This document shows positions 9,625 through 18,441 of a stretch of DNA of 64,000 nucleotides, one piece after another. The notes beneath the pieces were generated by a model that worked only from the letters and a program-made list of their open reading frames with translations, searched no databases and had not been told where the DNA came from. The position numbers and the translations under genes were made by a program. The DNA is taken from the NCBI GenBank assembly GCA_024278935.1, contig JAJRSF010000053.1:62001-126000 (forward strand). Reading direction: 5' to 3'. The DNA comes from Candidatus Zixiibacteriota bacterium. GTDB taxonomy: Bacteria; Zixibacteria; MSB-5A5; GN15; FEB-12. How positions within the stretch are numbered: position 1 is the stretch's first letter; each line of letters begins with the position of its first letter.

Positions 9625-10932
9625 ATGGATAAAAATACAATACTGAAAAGAATTCGAACAAATAATAACCTGCTTTCATTACCGCAAGTTCTGTCAGAAG
9701 TTATAATCGAAACATCTAAAGAAGACTATTCGGCAGATAAACTAGGTGATATAATTTTAAAAGATCCCTCTCTGACCGGAAGAATTTTAAGAATGTCGAA
9801 TTCTTCGTTTTATAATCGTCTATCTGAGATAAAAACAGTCCATCAAGCGATTTCAGTCATGGGTATGACAACGGTAAAATGTCTGGCATTATCGACCTCT
9901 ATATTTCATCCTGAACAAATTGAAAAAGATACAGGAGTCGATGCTAAGAAATTTTTCACTTATATTTTATCTATTGCAACAGCCTCCAAAAAAATTGCGA
10001 TAGCAATAAATTTAAAATCTCCTGAAGAAGCATTTATCGCAGGAATTTTACATGATATTGGACATTTGTTTTTGATGCATTATTATCCTGCTCAATTTGT
10101 AGAAATACTAGATAGAAGTAAAAGCGGTAAGTCATTAATTGCCGTTGAAAAAGAAATACTTGGTATAGATCATACCGAAATCTCAGAAGAAATTGCTAAA
10201 ACATGGAAACTTCCTAATGAAATTTTGGAAGCAATGAGTGGTCATCATGATAAAGAAGAGTATTCAAATAACACGATAAAAAATATTGTTAAATTAGCAA
10301 ACTTACTAGTTGTTGACAACTTTTCAGGTTATGAAGTTCCAATAAATGAACGTATTGAAGGTGTATGTTTCTTCTCTGAATTATTGAAAATAAAAAAGAA
10401 GGATGTCGATGAAATCAAAGTTTCTTTATTGCAAGATACATTAGAGTTCGCACAATATCTTGAAGTTGATATTATGAGTCATGAAGAAATGCTGACTACT
10501 GCCAATCAAGAAATCATGAAATCATATCTCTGTGTTGAAAAATTATTTAAAGAGCGACAGGAACTTTCTAAAAATTTACTTACTGAAGAACGTAACAGAG
10601 GTGCCATAGAATCAAAAAATATTGCGATGGCAACTTTGTCTCATTATCTAAATAATGCGGTGATGGCTATTTTTGGGAGAACTCAGATTGTTAAAATGCA
10701 ACTTGAAAAAGGACAGCATGATATCGTTGCTGAGAAAATGCCTGAAATGATTAAAAAAATTGATGAATCGGTACACAAAATCGTAGCCGTCATTGAAGAA
10801 ATGAAAGAAGTATCTCCAATAGATCAGAAAAAATTTGATAGTATGTCAAAAGCTATGAATATAGACGATCGCATTGAAGAACGTTTAGCAAAGATGAAAG
10901 AAGATGCTCAATTACATGAGCCAGTGGCCTAA
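9625..10932 (+). CDS. HDOD-domain protein with C-terminal DHp-like segment
   Basis: The first ~220 residues of this 435-residue protein form an HDOD domain: LPQVLSEVI at the start, DPSLTGRILRMSNSSFYN, the GILHDIGHL core and SGHHDKEE. HDOD proteins are signalling adaptors related to HD hydrolases. After a helical linker, the C-terminal ~100 residues contain SHYLNNAVMAIFGRTQIV with H340, which looks like the phosphoaccepting helix of a histidine kinase but has no ATPase domain after it. The same pattern (NNHLSAIIGNAEL) occurs in the GAF sensor two genes upstream. It is probably in the same operon as the sensor and receiver, 64 bases downstream. A partner role with the receiver is inferred. Confidence 0.85.
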   Translation: MDKNTILKRIRTNNNLLSLPQVLSEVIIETSKEDYSADKLGDIILKDPSLTGRILRMSNSSFYNRLSEIKTVHQAISVMGMTTVKCLALSTSIFHPEQIEKDTGVDAKKFFTYILSIATASKKIAIAINLKSPEEAFIAGILHDIGHLFLMHYYPAQFVEILDRSKSGKSLIAVEKEILGIDHTEISEEIAKTWKLPNEILEAMSGHHDKEEYSNNTIKNIVKLANLLVVDNFSGYEVPINERIEGVCFFSELLKIKKKDVDEIKVSLLQDTLEFAQYLEVDIMSHEEMLTTANQEIMKSYLCVEKLFKERQELSKNLLTEERNRGAIESKNIAMATLSHYLNNAVMAIFGRTQIVKMQLEKGQHDIVAEKMPEMIKKIDESVHKIVAVIEEMKEVSPIDQKKFDSMSKAMNIDDRIEERLAKMKEDAQLHEPVA

Positions 10933-10951
10933 CAAATCCGTTACAAGATGA

Positions 10952-10980
10952 TTGACCTTTAACAGAGAATATTGTATAAT
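10952..10980 (+). promoter_or_regulatory. sigma-70 promoter abutting aroC start (leaderless)
   Basis: TTGACC (10952-10957), a 17-base spacer and a perfect TATAAT (10975-10980) are followed after five bases by the aroC ATG at 10986. The expected transcription start falls on or next to the ATG, and no ribosome binding site is present. Confidence 0.75.
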
Positions 10981-10985
10981 TTTAT

Positions 10986-12185
10986 ATGCTCACATACCTG
11001 ACAGCCGGTGAATCACACGGCCCACAACTCACAGCCATTATAGATGGTTTCCCCAGCGGATTACAAATCTCTCTTGAACAACTTAATTTTCAACTAAGCC
11101 GAAGACAAAAAGGGTACGGTCGAGGTGGTCGGATGAAAATCGAAACTGACCAAGCTGAAATTTTATCAGGTATTCGAAACTCATTTACTATGGGATCACC
11201 GATTACTCTCGCAGTCAAAAATGCAGACTATGCCAACTGGACAAAAATCATGCACCCTATCAATCCTATTGCCGATGATCTGAATCTCAAAGAACAAAGA
11301 CTGGCATACGAAACATCAACACCTCGTCCGGGGCATGCTGATTTAGCGGGGGGCATAAAACTAAACCATAAAGATTTTAGAAATATTTTAGAACGTGCTT
11401 CAGCTAGAGAAACAGCCATTCGTGTTGCTATCGGTTCTTTGGCGAGACAGTTTTTGGAGCATTTTGACATTCAGATTGCATCGCACGTTGTCTCTATAGG
11501 GACGGCAAATCTCCCAGATGATATTAAAATAGATAACATTGATGAACTACGAAAAATCACTGAAGACTCTGAAGTGCGTTGTATTGATAAAGCGACAGAA
11601 GAAAAATATATAGCTGTTATCAAAGATGCAAAAAAGAAACGTGACTCTCTCGGAGGCGTCGCTGAAGTTATAGTGACAGGCTTGCCTGTTGGGCTTGGTG
11701 GTTTCTCTCAACCGGAGCAACGTCTTGATTCACTTCTTGCCGCTGCCATTATGGCGATACCATCGGTAAAAGGATTTGAAATGGGAGCCGGGTTTAAGTC
11801 GGCTGCTATGCTTGGCTCAGATGTGCATGATGAAATATTTTATGCAAAAGATTCTAACCAAAAGAAAAAAGATTTCTACCGTAAGACCAACAATGCCGGC
11901 GGAGTAGAGGGTGGTATGACCAATGGAGAAAATCTTGTTCTCCGAGCTGCCGCAAAACCGATTTCAACTTTAAACAAACCTCTTAAAACTGTTGATGTGA
12001 AAACAAAAGAACCTGCCGAAGCAATGGTCGAGCGCACTGATAACTGCGTTGTGCCTGCTATGGGTGTTGTATGCGAAGCCGCGGTTGCATTAGTCCTGGC
12101 TAACTCTTTTATCGGAAAATTCGGTTCCGATAATCTTGCTGAAATCAAGCAGAATTATCAAAACTATCTCAAGACTTCATACTAA
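10986..12185 (+). CDS. aroC: chorismate synthase
   Basis: This enzyme makes chorismate from EPSP, the last step of the shikimate pathway, using reduced FMN. The 399-residue product begins with the family signature GESHGPQLTAIIDGFPSG and has RRQKGYGRGGRMKIE, TPRPGHADLAGG and RASARETA, all typical FMN/EPSP-binding stretches. Length is normal. It stands alone among signalling genes and pepA. Its promoter lies right against the start codon, so the mRNA is probably leaderless. No shikimate partners are nearby. Confidence 0.97.
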   Translation: MLTYLTAGESHGPQLTAIIDGFPSGLQISLEQLNFQLSRRQKGYGRGGRMKIETDQAEILSGIRNSFTMGSPITLAVKNADYANWTKIMHPINPIADDLNLKEQRLAYETSTPRPGHADLAGGIKLNHKDFRNILERASARETAIRVAIGSLARQFLEHFDIQIASHVVSIGTANLPDDIKIDNIDELRKITEDSEVRCIDKATEEKYIAVIKDAKKKRDSLGGVAEVIVTGLPVGLGGFSQPEQRLDSLLAAAIMAIPSVKGFEMGAGFKSAAMLGSDVHDEIFYAKDSNQKKKDFYRKTNNAGGVEGGMTNGENLVLRAAAKPISTLNKPLKTVDVKTKEPAEAMVERTDNCVVPAMGVVCEAAVALVLANSFIGKFGSDNLAEIKQNYQNYLKTSY

Positions 12186-12282
12186 TATTTTACTTTCTTT
12201 CTTACCTCTTTTTTTCTAAACTATAACTAGAAACTATTAATGAAACGGCACTATGCTGTTTACTTTCATAAAAGGAATTCTT

Positions 12283-13773
12283 ATGGACTTAAAATTTACC
12301 GCAGGTAATATCAACGAACTTCCCGTTGGTGCGATTGTTTATTTTATCTCAGAGTTTGATAAAATAGGGAAAGATCTAAAACCACTTGATGAATGTTCTG
12401 GAAACGCTATAACAAATTTATTAAAAACAACCGAGTTCACTGGTAAAAATGGTGAGATCGCAGTCTTACGAAATGTTGATTGTTTTAAAGCAATGAAAGT
12501 AATTTTGCTTGGTGTCGGTGCTAAAAAATCATTAAACCATGATTCTTTTCGGAAAGCTACTGGAATACTTTCTCGTCACAAATCTCTTACTTCAATCGGA
12601 AAAGCAGTTTTCTATTTTGATGGTTTCGAAGATGCTTCGTTTTTTCAAGCTGCTATTGAGGGTTACTTACTTGGGTCGTTTAAGTTCTTAGAATTCAAAA
12701 CAGGTAATGATAAAAAGTCGAAAAATTTCTTGAAAGAAATAACTTTTGCAATCGATAATAAAAAACTTCTCAACCGTCTTGAAAAAGCAGCCACACAAGG
12801 ACAGATTATTGCCGAAGGACAACTGCTAGCTCGTACTCTTGGCATGACACCCTCGAATTATTTTACTCCGACAGACTTTGCCAATAAAGCTCAGGAACTT
12901 GCCAAGACGTATAAATTCAAATGCCGTATTTTAGATGAACCTGCAATTAAAAAAGAAAAAATGGGCGCCCTCATTGGTGTCTCTCAAGGTTCTGTTGAAC
13001 CACCTCGTTTTATTATTTGTGAGTACAAAGGCGGACCTGCTAATCGTGCTCCGATTGTTTTGATCGGTAAAGGGGTGACTTTTGATACCGGTGGTATCTC
13101 GCTTAAACCGAGCTTGAACATGGGCGACATGAAGGGTGATATGTGTGGCGGTGGTGTGGTGCTTTCAGCTTTCACGACTGCGGTACGTTTAAAAATTCCA
13201 CAAAATATTGTTGCTTTGATTCCTACTGTTGAAAATATGCCATCGGGTCACGCAACAAAACCGGGTGATATTCATGTTTCTCGTAAAGGGTTGACGATTG
13301 AAAATGTTAACACGGATGCCGAAGGTCGTTTGATTTTAGCCGACGCCTTAGACTATGCCAATAAATTTAACCCGCAAGCAGTTATCGACGTTGCTACTCT
13401 TACAGGTGCTACTCTGTTTATCTTAGGTTACGCTGGTATTCCAATTATGGGCAACAATCAAAAGATGAAAGACCAGTTTTCTGCTGCTGCCGATGCTACC
13501 GCTGAAAAAGTTTGGGCTTTACCAATTTGGGATGAGCATCGTGAACAGATGAAATCATCGATCGCTGATTTAACAAATTCAGGTGGACGACCTGCCGGTA
13601 CAATAACAGCCGGTGCATTTTTGGAAAACTTTATCGGTGACTGGCCATGGCTCCATGTTGATATCGCTTATGTAGATCAGGAACCATCTGGCAAAGCGTA
13701 TGTCCCAAAAGGCATCACCGGTATCGGAATGCGTCTGCTAGTCAACACACTCCAAAACTGGAAAAAAGTATAA
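12283..13773 (+). CDS. pepA: leucyl aminopeptidase (M17 family)
   Basis: This is a cytosolic two-metal aminopeptidase. The 496-residue product has the M17 catalytic core: GKGVTFDTGGISLKP, MKGDMCGGG and the signature NTDAEGRLILADAL that carries metal ligands. The start is ATG 12283 (MDLKFTAGN), which follows AAAGGA. The in-frame ATG at 12253 has no ribosome binding site. The gene is monocistronic and ends in hairpin repeats that act as a terminator. Confidence 0.95.
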   Translation: MDLKFTAGNINELPVGAIVYFISEFDKIGKDLKPLDECSGNAITNLLKTTEFTGKNGEIAVLRNVDCFKAMKVILLGVGAKKSLNHDSFRKATGILSRHKSLTSIGKAVFYFDGFEDASFFQAAIEGYLLGSFKFLEFKTGNDKKSKNFLKEITFAIDNKKLLNRLEKAATQGQIIAEGQLLARTLGMTPSNYFTPTDFANKAQELAKTYKFKCRILDEPAIKKEKMGALIGVSQGSVEPPRFIICEYKGGPANRAPIVLIGKGVTFDTGGISLKPSLNMGDMKGDMCGGGVVLSAFTTAVRLKIPQNIVALIPTVENMPSGHATKPGDIHVSRKGLTIENVNTDAEGRLILADALDYANKFNPQAVIDVATLTGATLFILGYAGIPIMGNNQKMKDQFSAAADATAEKVWALPIWDEHREQMKSSIADLTNSGGRPAGTITAGAFLENFIGDWPWLHVDIAYVDQEPSGKAYVPKGITGIGMRLLVNTLQNWKKV

Positions 13774-13817
13774 GCTGTATTATATAGGGTTCTGGCATGC
13801 CTGAACCTTAATGCGTT

Positions 13818-13837
13818 GTCAGGAATCCTTTCCTGAC
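13818..13837. repeat. hairpin repeat, GTCAGGAA type
   Basis: The palindrome GTCAGGAATCCTTTCCTGAC is preceded by AATGCGTT. A related inverted copy, also next to (A)ATGCGTC, occurs at 51612-51668. A further small hairpin, GGTTC-N10-GAACC, lies just upstream at about 13788-13807. Confidence 0.7.
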
Positions 13838-13855
13838 AAATGATTAGTAATTTAT

Positions 13856-13890
13856 GTAGGTCGGGATTCCTGTGATCCCGACTTTTTATT
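13856..13890 (+). terminator. hairpin terminator of the GTAGG repeat family
   Basis: GTCGGGAT and ATCCCGAC pair around a short loop, followed by TTTTTATT. It lies downstream of pepA and belongs to the GTAGG(G/T)-type hairpins seen repeatedly in this window. Confidence 0.75.
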
Positions 13891-14000
13891 ATACTTTAAA
13901 AAACATAGATAAAGTAATCTTTTAAACGAACATTATTACGTTTTCTTCGTCATATATAAGGAAGAAAAACTTTTACTTAATAATAAATTAAGGAACAAAA

Positions 14001-15041
14001 ATGAAAACAAGTCTTGTCGTGTTAATGATTATTACCATGCTGATTAGTATACCAACGTATGCTCAAGAAGTGCTAGAATTAAAAGAAATAGAAAGTTTAA
14101 CTGAGTTCTGGGATTTATATCACGAAATTGAACCTATAAATGAATCCGACACAAGTGCTGCTATTAAAATATTTGAAGATGCTTTTAATAAAACCAATAA
14201 TAGTTTTGCGAAATCATATCTCATTAGTGAATTAGGTACTTTGTACAATACACCCGAACAGTTTGACAAATGTTTAAGTATGTGTGAAGAATTGATTAAC
14301 GACGGAATGGTTGTGTTCTTCGAATCAAGAGGCAGAAAGTATCCGTCATTTACGAGTTCGTTAGCAGAAAATGAAAAATTTCCGGCATTACTAAAAAAGA
14401 ATAATGACTTACAAAAAAAAATAGGTGAAGGCTCTAAAGCTGAATACTATATTCAGAAGCCAACAAATTATGATGAAAACAAAAAGTATCCGTTATTGAT
14501 AATTTTTCATGGCGGAGCTGGTTCTATTCCAAACGTGCAACATTTTTGGAAATCACCAATTCTAAATGAAAAATATATTGTAGCCATTGTGCAGGGTAAA
14601 ATTTTCTTGAATTCAGTTAGACGCAGATTTGGAGCAACTGGTACAGATGACGTAAAAAAAGTATATGAACAGATTACCAAAGATTATTCTATTGATACGA
14701 CAAAAGTAATTCTAGGTGGACAATCTGCCGGTGGAATGCTCGCAATTGATTTAGCAATTAATAATCATCTCTCAATTCAGGGATTGATTCTTGCATTTTC
14801 AGTGAAGCCTCGAGCCTTCGGAGCCGATGAAATTTTATCAGCTGGCATAAATGGACTTAGGGTTTCAATGATATGCGGCGAGAATGATTGGGCGTTGGAA
14901 AGACAAAAAGAGATGTCAGTTATATTCGATAAATTATTGGTCGCGAATAGAATTGTTATCTATCCTGACTTAGGACATAACTTCCCGGATGACTTCTCAA
15001 AAGATATAAAAAAATCAATAGAGTTTATAAATAGTAAATAA
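14001..15041 (+). CDS. secreted alpha/beta hydrolase (esterase/phospholipase-like)
   Basis: This 346-residue protein has a signal peptide (MKTSLVVLMIITMLISIPTYA) and a helical N-terminal region (about 30-130) that may be TPR-like. An alpha/beta hydrolase domain follows: IIFHGGAGS forms the oxyanion region, GGQSAGG holds the nucleophile S242, GENDW the acid, and DLGHNFP the catalytic His. This resembles the PHB-depolymerase/feruloyl-esterase-like branch; the substrate is not known. ATTAAGGAACAAAA gives a good ribosome binding site. It is monocistronic, with a perfect-palindrome terminator downstream. Confidence 0.8.
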   Translation: MKTSLVVLMIITMLISIPTYAQEVLELKEIESLTEFWDLYHEIEPINESDTSAAIKIFEDAFNKTNNSFAKSYLISELGTLYNTPEQFDKCLSMCEELINDGMVVFFESRGRKYPSFTSSLAENEKFPALLKKNNDLQKKIGEGSKAEYYIQKPTNYDENKKYPLLIIFHGGAGSIPNVQHFWKSPILNEKYIVAIVQGKIFLNSVRRRFGATGTDDVKKVYEQITKDYSIDTTKVILGGQSAGGMLAIDLAINNHLSIQGLILAFSVKPRAFGADEILSAGINGLRVSMICGENDWALERQKEMSVIFDKLLVANRIVIYPDLGHNFPDDFSKDIKKSIEFINSK

Positions 15042-15062
15042 TTATTTCTTGAAAATAAATTT

Positions 15063-15089
15063 GTAGGTCGAAACCCCTGCGGTTTCTAC
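15063..15089. repeat. hairpin repeat, GTAGG family
   Basis: GTAGGTCGAAACC and GGTTTCTAC pair around a short loop. It is one of about seven related hairpins in this window, placed just before a terminator of similar sequence. Confidence 0.6.
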
Positions 15090-15103
15090 AAAGTTCTCAT
15101 ATA

Positions 15104-15134
15104 GGGCAGGTCTTTTAAAGACCTGCCTTTTTTG
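15104..15134 (+). terminator. Rho-independent terminator
   Basis: GGCAGGTCTTT and AAAGACCTGCC form a perfect palindrome followed by T6. It ends the alpha/beta hydrolase gene. The GGCAGGT...ACCTGCC stem is shared with the terminator at 18381-18416. Confidence 0.9.
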
Positions 15135-15673
15135 TAGGGAAACCGCTCGCCTGTTCCTTTTTTATTCATTGACAACTAATCAAATCATAATTACTACAAA
15201 CTCAAACTAATTTCCAACTCTTTCATATACTATATGAATACTTCTATAAATATCTGCTTCTATACAAAAACATTTATGCAATATATATTTGCAATCAACA
15301 CAAAACCTGTATCGATAATTGGAATAAAAAAAAACGAACCCATTTCATATTGAGCCGATGAAATAAAAAAACGCTATACCGAAAAACGAACCCATTTTGC
15401 TGTAACAAAAAGAGTAAGATGAGATTACAATGAAAAAGTTGTTTTGAGATGTTGATAACTTTGTTGAATTGAGAATAATGTCGGTTTTCTCACAACTATA
15501 TCTATTTAGAATCGGAACGCCGATCTACAGGAAATGTTTTTATAATTGTTATTTCCAGCCTGCAGGCTGTTCCCCTCTAAAAAGAGGGGATAAAGGGGTG
15601 TGTACAGAAGATGAGATAGCCACATTCCCTCCGGTCACTTGTTATGTCTGCTGATAGCAAAGATAGTAACTAT
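15135..15673. other. intergenic stretch with dispersed repeats
   Basis: No convincing gene is present in these 540 bases. The stretch holds two copies of AAAACGAACCCATTT (15331-15345 and 15383-15398), also found at 36987-37068. It also holds the palindrome CAGCCTGCAGGCTG (15556-15569) directly followed by CCCCTCTAAAAAGAGGGG, both typical of intergenic repeats. A 61-codon open frame at 15469-15654 runs through these repeats and is probably not a gene. Confidence 0.6.
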
Positions 15674-16216
15674 TTAAAAAGCGCCGGTAAGTTGGCGTTT
15701 ACAGATGTCGCAGAATTTTTCTGATTTGTTATCGATGTCGTTCATCATTTGTGAATAGTAGTTTACGCATTTCGGATTACGACAATCGGTTAAATCAAAA
15801 AGATGTCCAAGCTGGTGGATTGATTCTTTGAGAAGACGTGGGAATATTTTTTTGTCATCTTCGGGGAGTCCATAAACCTCCTGTCTTATTTCATAAAGCG
15901 AAACGACCGATGTTCCTGCTATCGTATCACAATAAGAAATCACATTGCGTTCATCAGGGATATATAAATCTTCTTCACAGATACCAATAATGATTTCACG
16001 GCTGTTTGATTTGGAGCGTTCTAACTTTTGAAGCAGAACCGTAGCATAGTATTGGTTGCGGATTATGTTATGTGCTTCCACAGGCATTTTCATACCTTTT
16101 AAAATATCAACCGAGCGATTAAAGACCGGTCCTATTTCAGCAGCGAGTCGATTTACAATCATGAAATCAACTTCACCTAATGGAATGACAACAATTTTTG
16201 ATTTTAATAAACCCAT
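15674..16216 (-). CDS. archaemetzincin-like protein with altered zinc protease motif
   Basis: This 180-residue product has the archaemetzincin layout: a variable N-terminal part, then the zinc protease helix and four structural cysteines. The family motif HExxHxxGxxHC reads H134-Q-L-G-H138-L-F-D141-L-T-D144-C145. The catalytic Glu is Gln, the turn Gly is Asp and the third His ligand is Asp. The structural site C145, C150, C169-x2-C172 is kept. Two of three metal-ligand histidines remain, so metal binding is possible, but ordinary peptide hydrolysis is unlikely (inference from the missing Glu). It follows a small Cys-rich gene by nine bases. Confidence 0.75.
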   Translation of the reverse strand: MGLLKSKIVVIPLGEVDFMIVNRLAAEIGPVFNRSVDILKGMKMPVEAHNIIRNQYYATVLLQKLERSKSNSREIIIGICEEDLYIPDERNVISYCDTIAGTSVVSLYEIRQEVYGLPEDDKKIFPRLLKESIHQLGHLFDLTDCRNPKCVNYYSQMMNDIDNKSEKFCDICKRQLTGAF

Positions 16217-16225
16217 ATATTCTTT

Positions 16226-16417
16226 CTAACCTGACGAGAAAAAAGGAGTACTATTCCCGTCTTTAGAGATTTTAATTTCTACCGGTGCCGCACATTTTGG
16301 ACAATGTCCTTTGAATGCGGTACGTTTAGCATTAACATAAATTCGCGAATAGACATGACAACATTTAAAATGCATTCCAATAAACGCTCTTTTGGGTCTT
16401 TTATCATTTGTTGTCAT
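16226..16417 (-). CDS. small Cys-rich protein, possible zinc ribbon
   Basis: This 63-residue basic protein has two cysteine knuckles, FKCCHVYS (about residues 18-20) and GHCPKCAAPVE, compatible with one bound zinc. No family recognised. It sits between deoC and the archaemetzincin gene, probably co-transcribed with the latter. TTGTAA (16445-16450), a 16-base spacer and TATTTT (16423-16428) lie five bases before its ATG, so it may have its own leaderless promoter. No clear ribosome binding site. Confidence 0.7.
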   Translation of the reverse strand: MTTNDKRPKRAFIGMHFKCCHVYSRIYVNAKRTAFKGHCPKCAAPVEIKISKDGNSTPFFSSG

Positions 16418-16460
16418 ACTATAAAATACAAAATTACTACGATTTTACAACTATATTTCA

Positions 16461-17129
16461 TTATTTATTATTCATCTGTTCCTGCATTATTGCAACAGAA
16501 GCGGAGCATCCTAGCCTTGAAGCACCTGCGTTAATCATTTTTTGGCAGTCTGTCATAGTTTTTATTCCACCCGATGCTTTTATTTTAATCTGTCCATTGG
16601 CTCTTTGATTCATCAGTTGAACCGCATTTGTTGTGGCACCACCAAAAAAACCGGTCGATGTTTTTATGAAATCGGCACAGCTATTTATTACGACCTTGGT
16701 TGCTTCGACGATTTCAATATCAGTATGTTGTGAAGACTCAACAATCACTTTAAGGATTTTATTGTAAGGCATATTTTTTCTGATTGTCGCAATTTCGTTT
16801 TCTACTTTGGTATATGCATGTTCTTTGAGCAGTCCGATATTTACAACCATGTCGAGTTCATCGGCACCATCATTGATTGCCAAAAGTGCCTCTTGCAATT
16901 TTGTTTCTGTTTTGTTCATACCAAGTGGAAAGCCGATGACGGTTGCAAGTTTTATGTTCGTGTCCAAAAGGAATTCAACTGATAATTTTACATAGTGCGG
17001 ATTTACACAGACCGAATAAAATTTATGGTCGATAGCTTCTTGACAGAGTTTGGCGATATCTTTTTCGGTAGCATCCTGCTTTAAATTTGTATGGTCAAAA
17101 AATGACGGGAGGTTTAGAATATTTGTCAT
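16461..17129 (-). CDS. deoC: deoxyribose-phosphate aldolase
   Basis: DeoC splits 2-deoxyribose 5-phosphate into glyceraldehyde 3-phosphate and acetaldehyde. The 222-residue TIM-barrel protein has the Schiff-base lysine in FIKTSTGF, the second active-site lysine in IKASGGIKT, and VCVNPHYV near the N-terminus. Its ATG overlaps the deoB TGA (ATGA, 17126-17129), so the two are translationally coupled for deoxynucleoside catabolism. Confidence 0.96.
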   Translation of the reverse strand: MTNILNLPSFFDHTNLKQDATEKDIAKLCQEAIDHKFYSVCVNPHYVKLSVEFLLDTNIKLATVIGFPLGMNKTETKLQEALLAINDGADELDMVVNIGLLKEHAYTKVENEIATIRKNMPYNKILKVIVESSQHTDIEIVEATKVVINSCADFIKTSTGFFGGATTNAVQLMNQRANGQIKIKASGGIKTMTDCQKMINAGASRLGCSASVAIMQEQMNNK

Positions 17130-18307
17130 TGTATAATCTCTTTTAAAAATGAAGTTCCATCGGTTTTGTTTTCAATATTAAATATCTCGGCAATAGTTTT
17201 TGCAATGTCTGAAAAAGAATTTCTGGTTCCTAAGTTCAATCCAGTTTTCATCTTTTTGTTATACACTAAGAGTGGAACAAATTCCCTGGTGTGGTCAGTA
17301 TGCTTGGTGTAGGTCGGGTCGTTGCCATGGTCAGCTGTGATAATCAGTAAGTCTTCATCGTGAAGAGCTGGAAGTAATTTATATAACTCATTATCAAACT
17401 GTTCTAGTGTTTCAGAAAATAGCTGAGGATCACGACGGTGTCCGCAGAGTTCATCAAAGTCGATTAGGTTTGCAAATATAAACTGATGTGTCTTGTCATT
17501 TGTTACAGCATCTTTAATAGCTGTCATACCATCGAGGTTAGATTTTGTATTTATATGCGTTGTGATACCATCACCACAAAATAAATCTTGAATCTTTCCA
17601 ATAGCTAGAGTCTTGTATTGGTTCTCTTTTAAGAGATTCAAAATTGTTTTTGATGGAGGCTCAAGAGAAAAATCTTTTCTGTTTCTCGTACGTTTAAATT
17701 TGCCGACTTCTCCTATGAACGGACGTGCGATGACTCTCGCAACAGCATGTTCGTTGGTAAGTATAGAGCGGGCTGTTTCGCAAATTTTATATAACTCAGA
17801 AATAGAATAGACATCTTCGTGGGCAGCGATTTGAAAAACGGAATCTGCTGATGTATACAGAATCAGTTTTTTGGTTCGGAGATGTTGTTCGCCTAAACGT
17901 TCGATTATTTCTGTGCCACTTGCGGTGCAGTTTCCGATAAACTTTACCTTTGCTGCTCTTTCAATTTTTGAAATCAGTTCGTGTGGGAATCCGTTTGGAT
18001 ATGTTGGGAAAGGTTGCTCTGTGATTATACCTGCGATTTCCCAGTGACCGATAGTGGAATCTTTGCCGGCAGAAAGCTCAGCCATTTTACCATAGCAAGC
18101 AATTGGATTATCAACCGGCGGCAGACCAGAAATAGGAACAATGTTGCCGAGACCGAGTGTTTGACATGTCGGCATAAGTAAGCCATTAACAGCATCGGCA
18201 CAGTTTGAAAGGGTAGAGGCACCTTTGTCGTTATAGGTAGAGGCATCGGGAAGTGCACCAACACCGCATCCGTCAATAATTATGAGCAGTACACGTTTGA
18301 ATGACAT
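17126..18307 (-). CDS. deoB: phosphopentomutase
   Basis: DeoB interconverts (deoxy)ribose 1- and 5-phosphate and supplies the deoC substrate. The alkaline-phosphatase-fold protein has the metal-binding N-terminus RVLLIIIDGCGVGALPDA, KDSTIGHWE with the phospho-Thr region, and ITADHGNDPTYTKHTDHTRE with the C-terminal ligands. The start chosen is ATG 18307 (393 residues), as relatives begin just before RVLLIIIDG. A -10-like TACATT six bases upstream supports it, while the longer frame to 18352 would cross that promoter. No ribosome binding site, probably leaderless. Confidence 0.95.
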   Translation of the reverse strand: MSFKRVLLIIIDGCGVGALPDASTYNDKGASTLSNCADAVNGLLMPTCQTLGLGNIVPISGLPPVDNPIACYGKMAELSAGKDSTIGHWEIAGIITEQPFPTYPNGFPHELISKIERAAKVKFIGNCTASGTEIIERLGEQHLRTKKLILYTSADSVFQIAAHEDVYSISELYKICETARSILTNEHAVARVIARPFIGEVGKFKRTRNRKDFSLEPPSKTILNLLKENQYKTLAIGKIQDLFCGDGITTHINTKSNLDGMTAIKDAVTNDKTHQFIFANLIDFDELCGHRRDPQLFSETLEQFDNELYKLLPALHDEDLLIITADHGNDPTYTKHTDHTREFVPLLVYNKKMKTGLNLGTRNSFSDIAKTIAEIFNIENKTDGTSFLKEIIQ

Positions 18308-18313
18308 AGTTGT

Positions 18314-18342
18314 AATGTAACGGTTTAAAGTTTGGAAGTAAA
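18314..18342 (-). promoter_or_regulatory. putative promoter abutting deoB start (leaderless)
   Basis: On the minus strand TTTACT (18342-18337), a 17-base spacer and TACATT (18319-18314) are followed by six bases and the deoB ATG at 18307. The same spacing is seen at aroC, ruvC and ispD. Confidence 0.5.
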
Positions 18343-18380
18343 TATGTCGCATGAAGAAAGTGAAATTGGTTTTGATAAAT

Positions 18381-18416
18381 AAAAAGGGCAGGTCTCAAAA
18401 GCGAAACCTGCCCTAC
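18381..18416 (-). terminator. Rho-independent terminator
   Basis: Read on the minus strand, GTAGGGCAGGT pairs with ACCTGCCCT, followed by TTTTTATTT. It ends the sigma/anti-sigma/lipoprotein operon and separates it from deoB. Confidence 0.88.
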
Positions 18417-18441
18417 AAAACTTACCGTTTTAAATTATTAT

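Noticed and set aside
15469-15654. 61-codon open frame in the intergenic region before the archaemetzincin gene
   Set aside because: It runs through the CAGCCTGCAGGCTG and CCCCTC/GAGGGG repeats, has no ribosome binding site, and its translated PLKRGDKG pattern looks repeat-derived.
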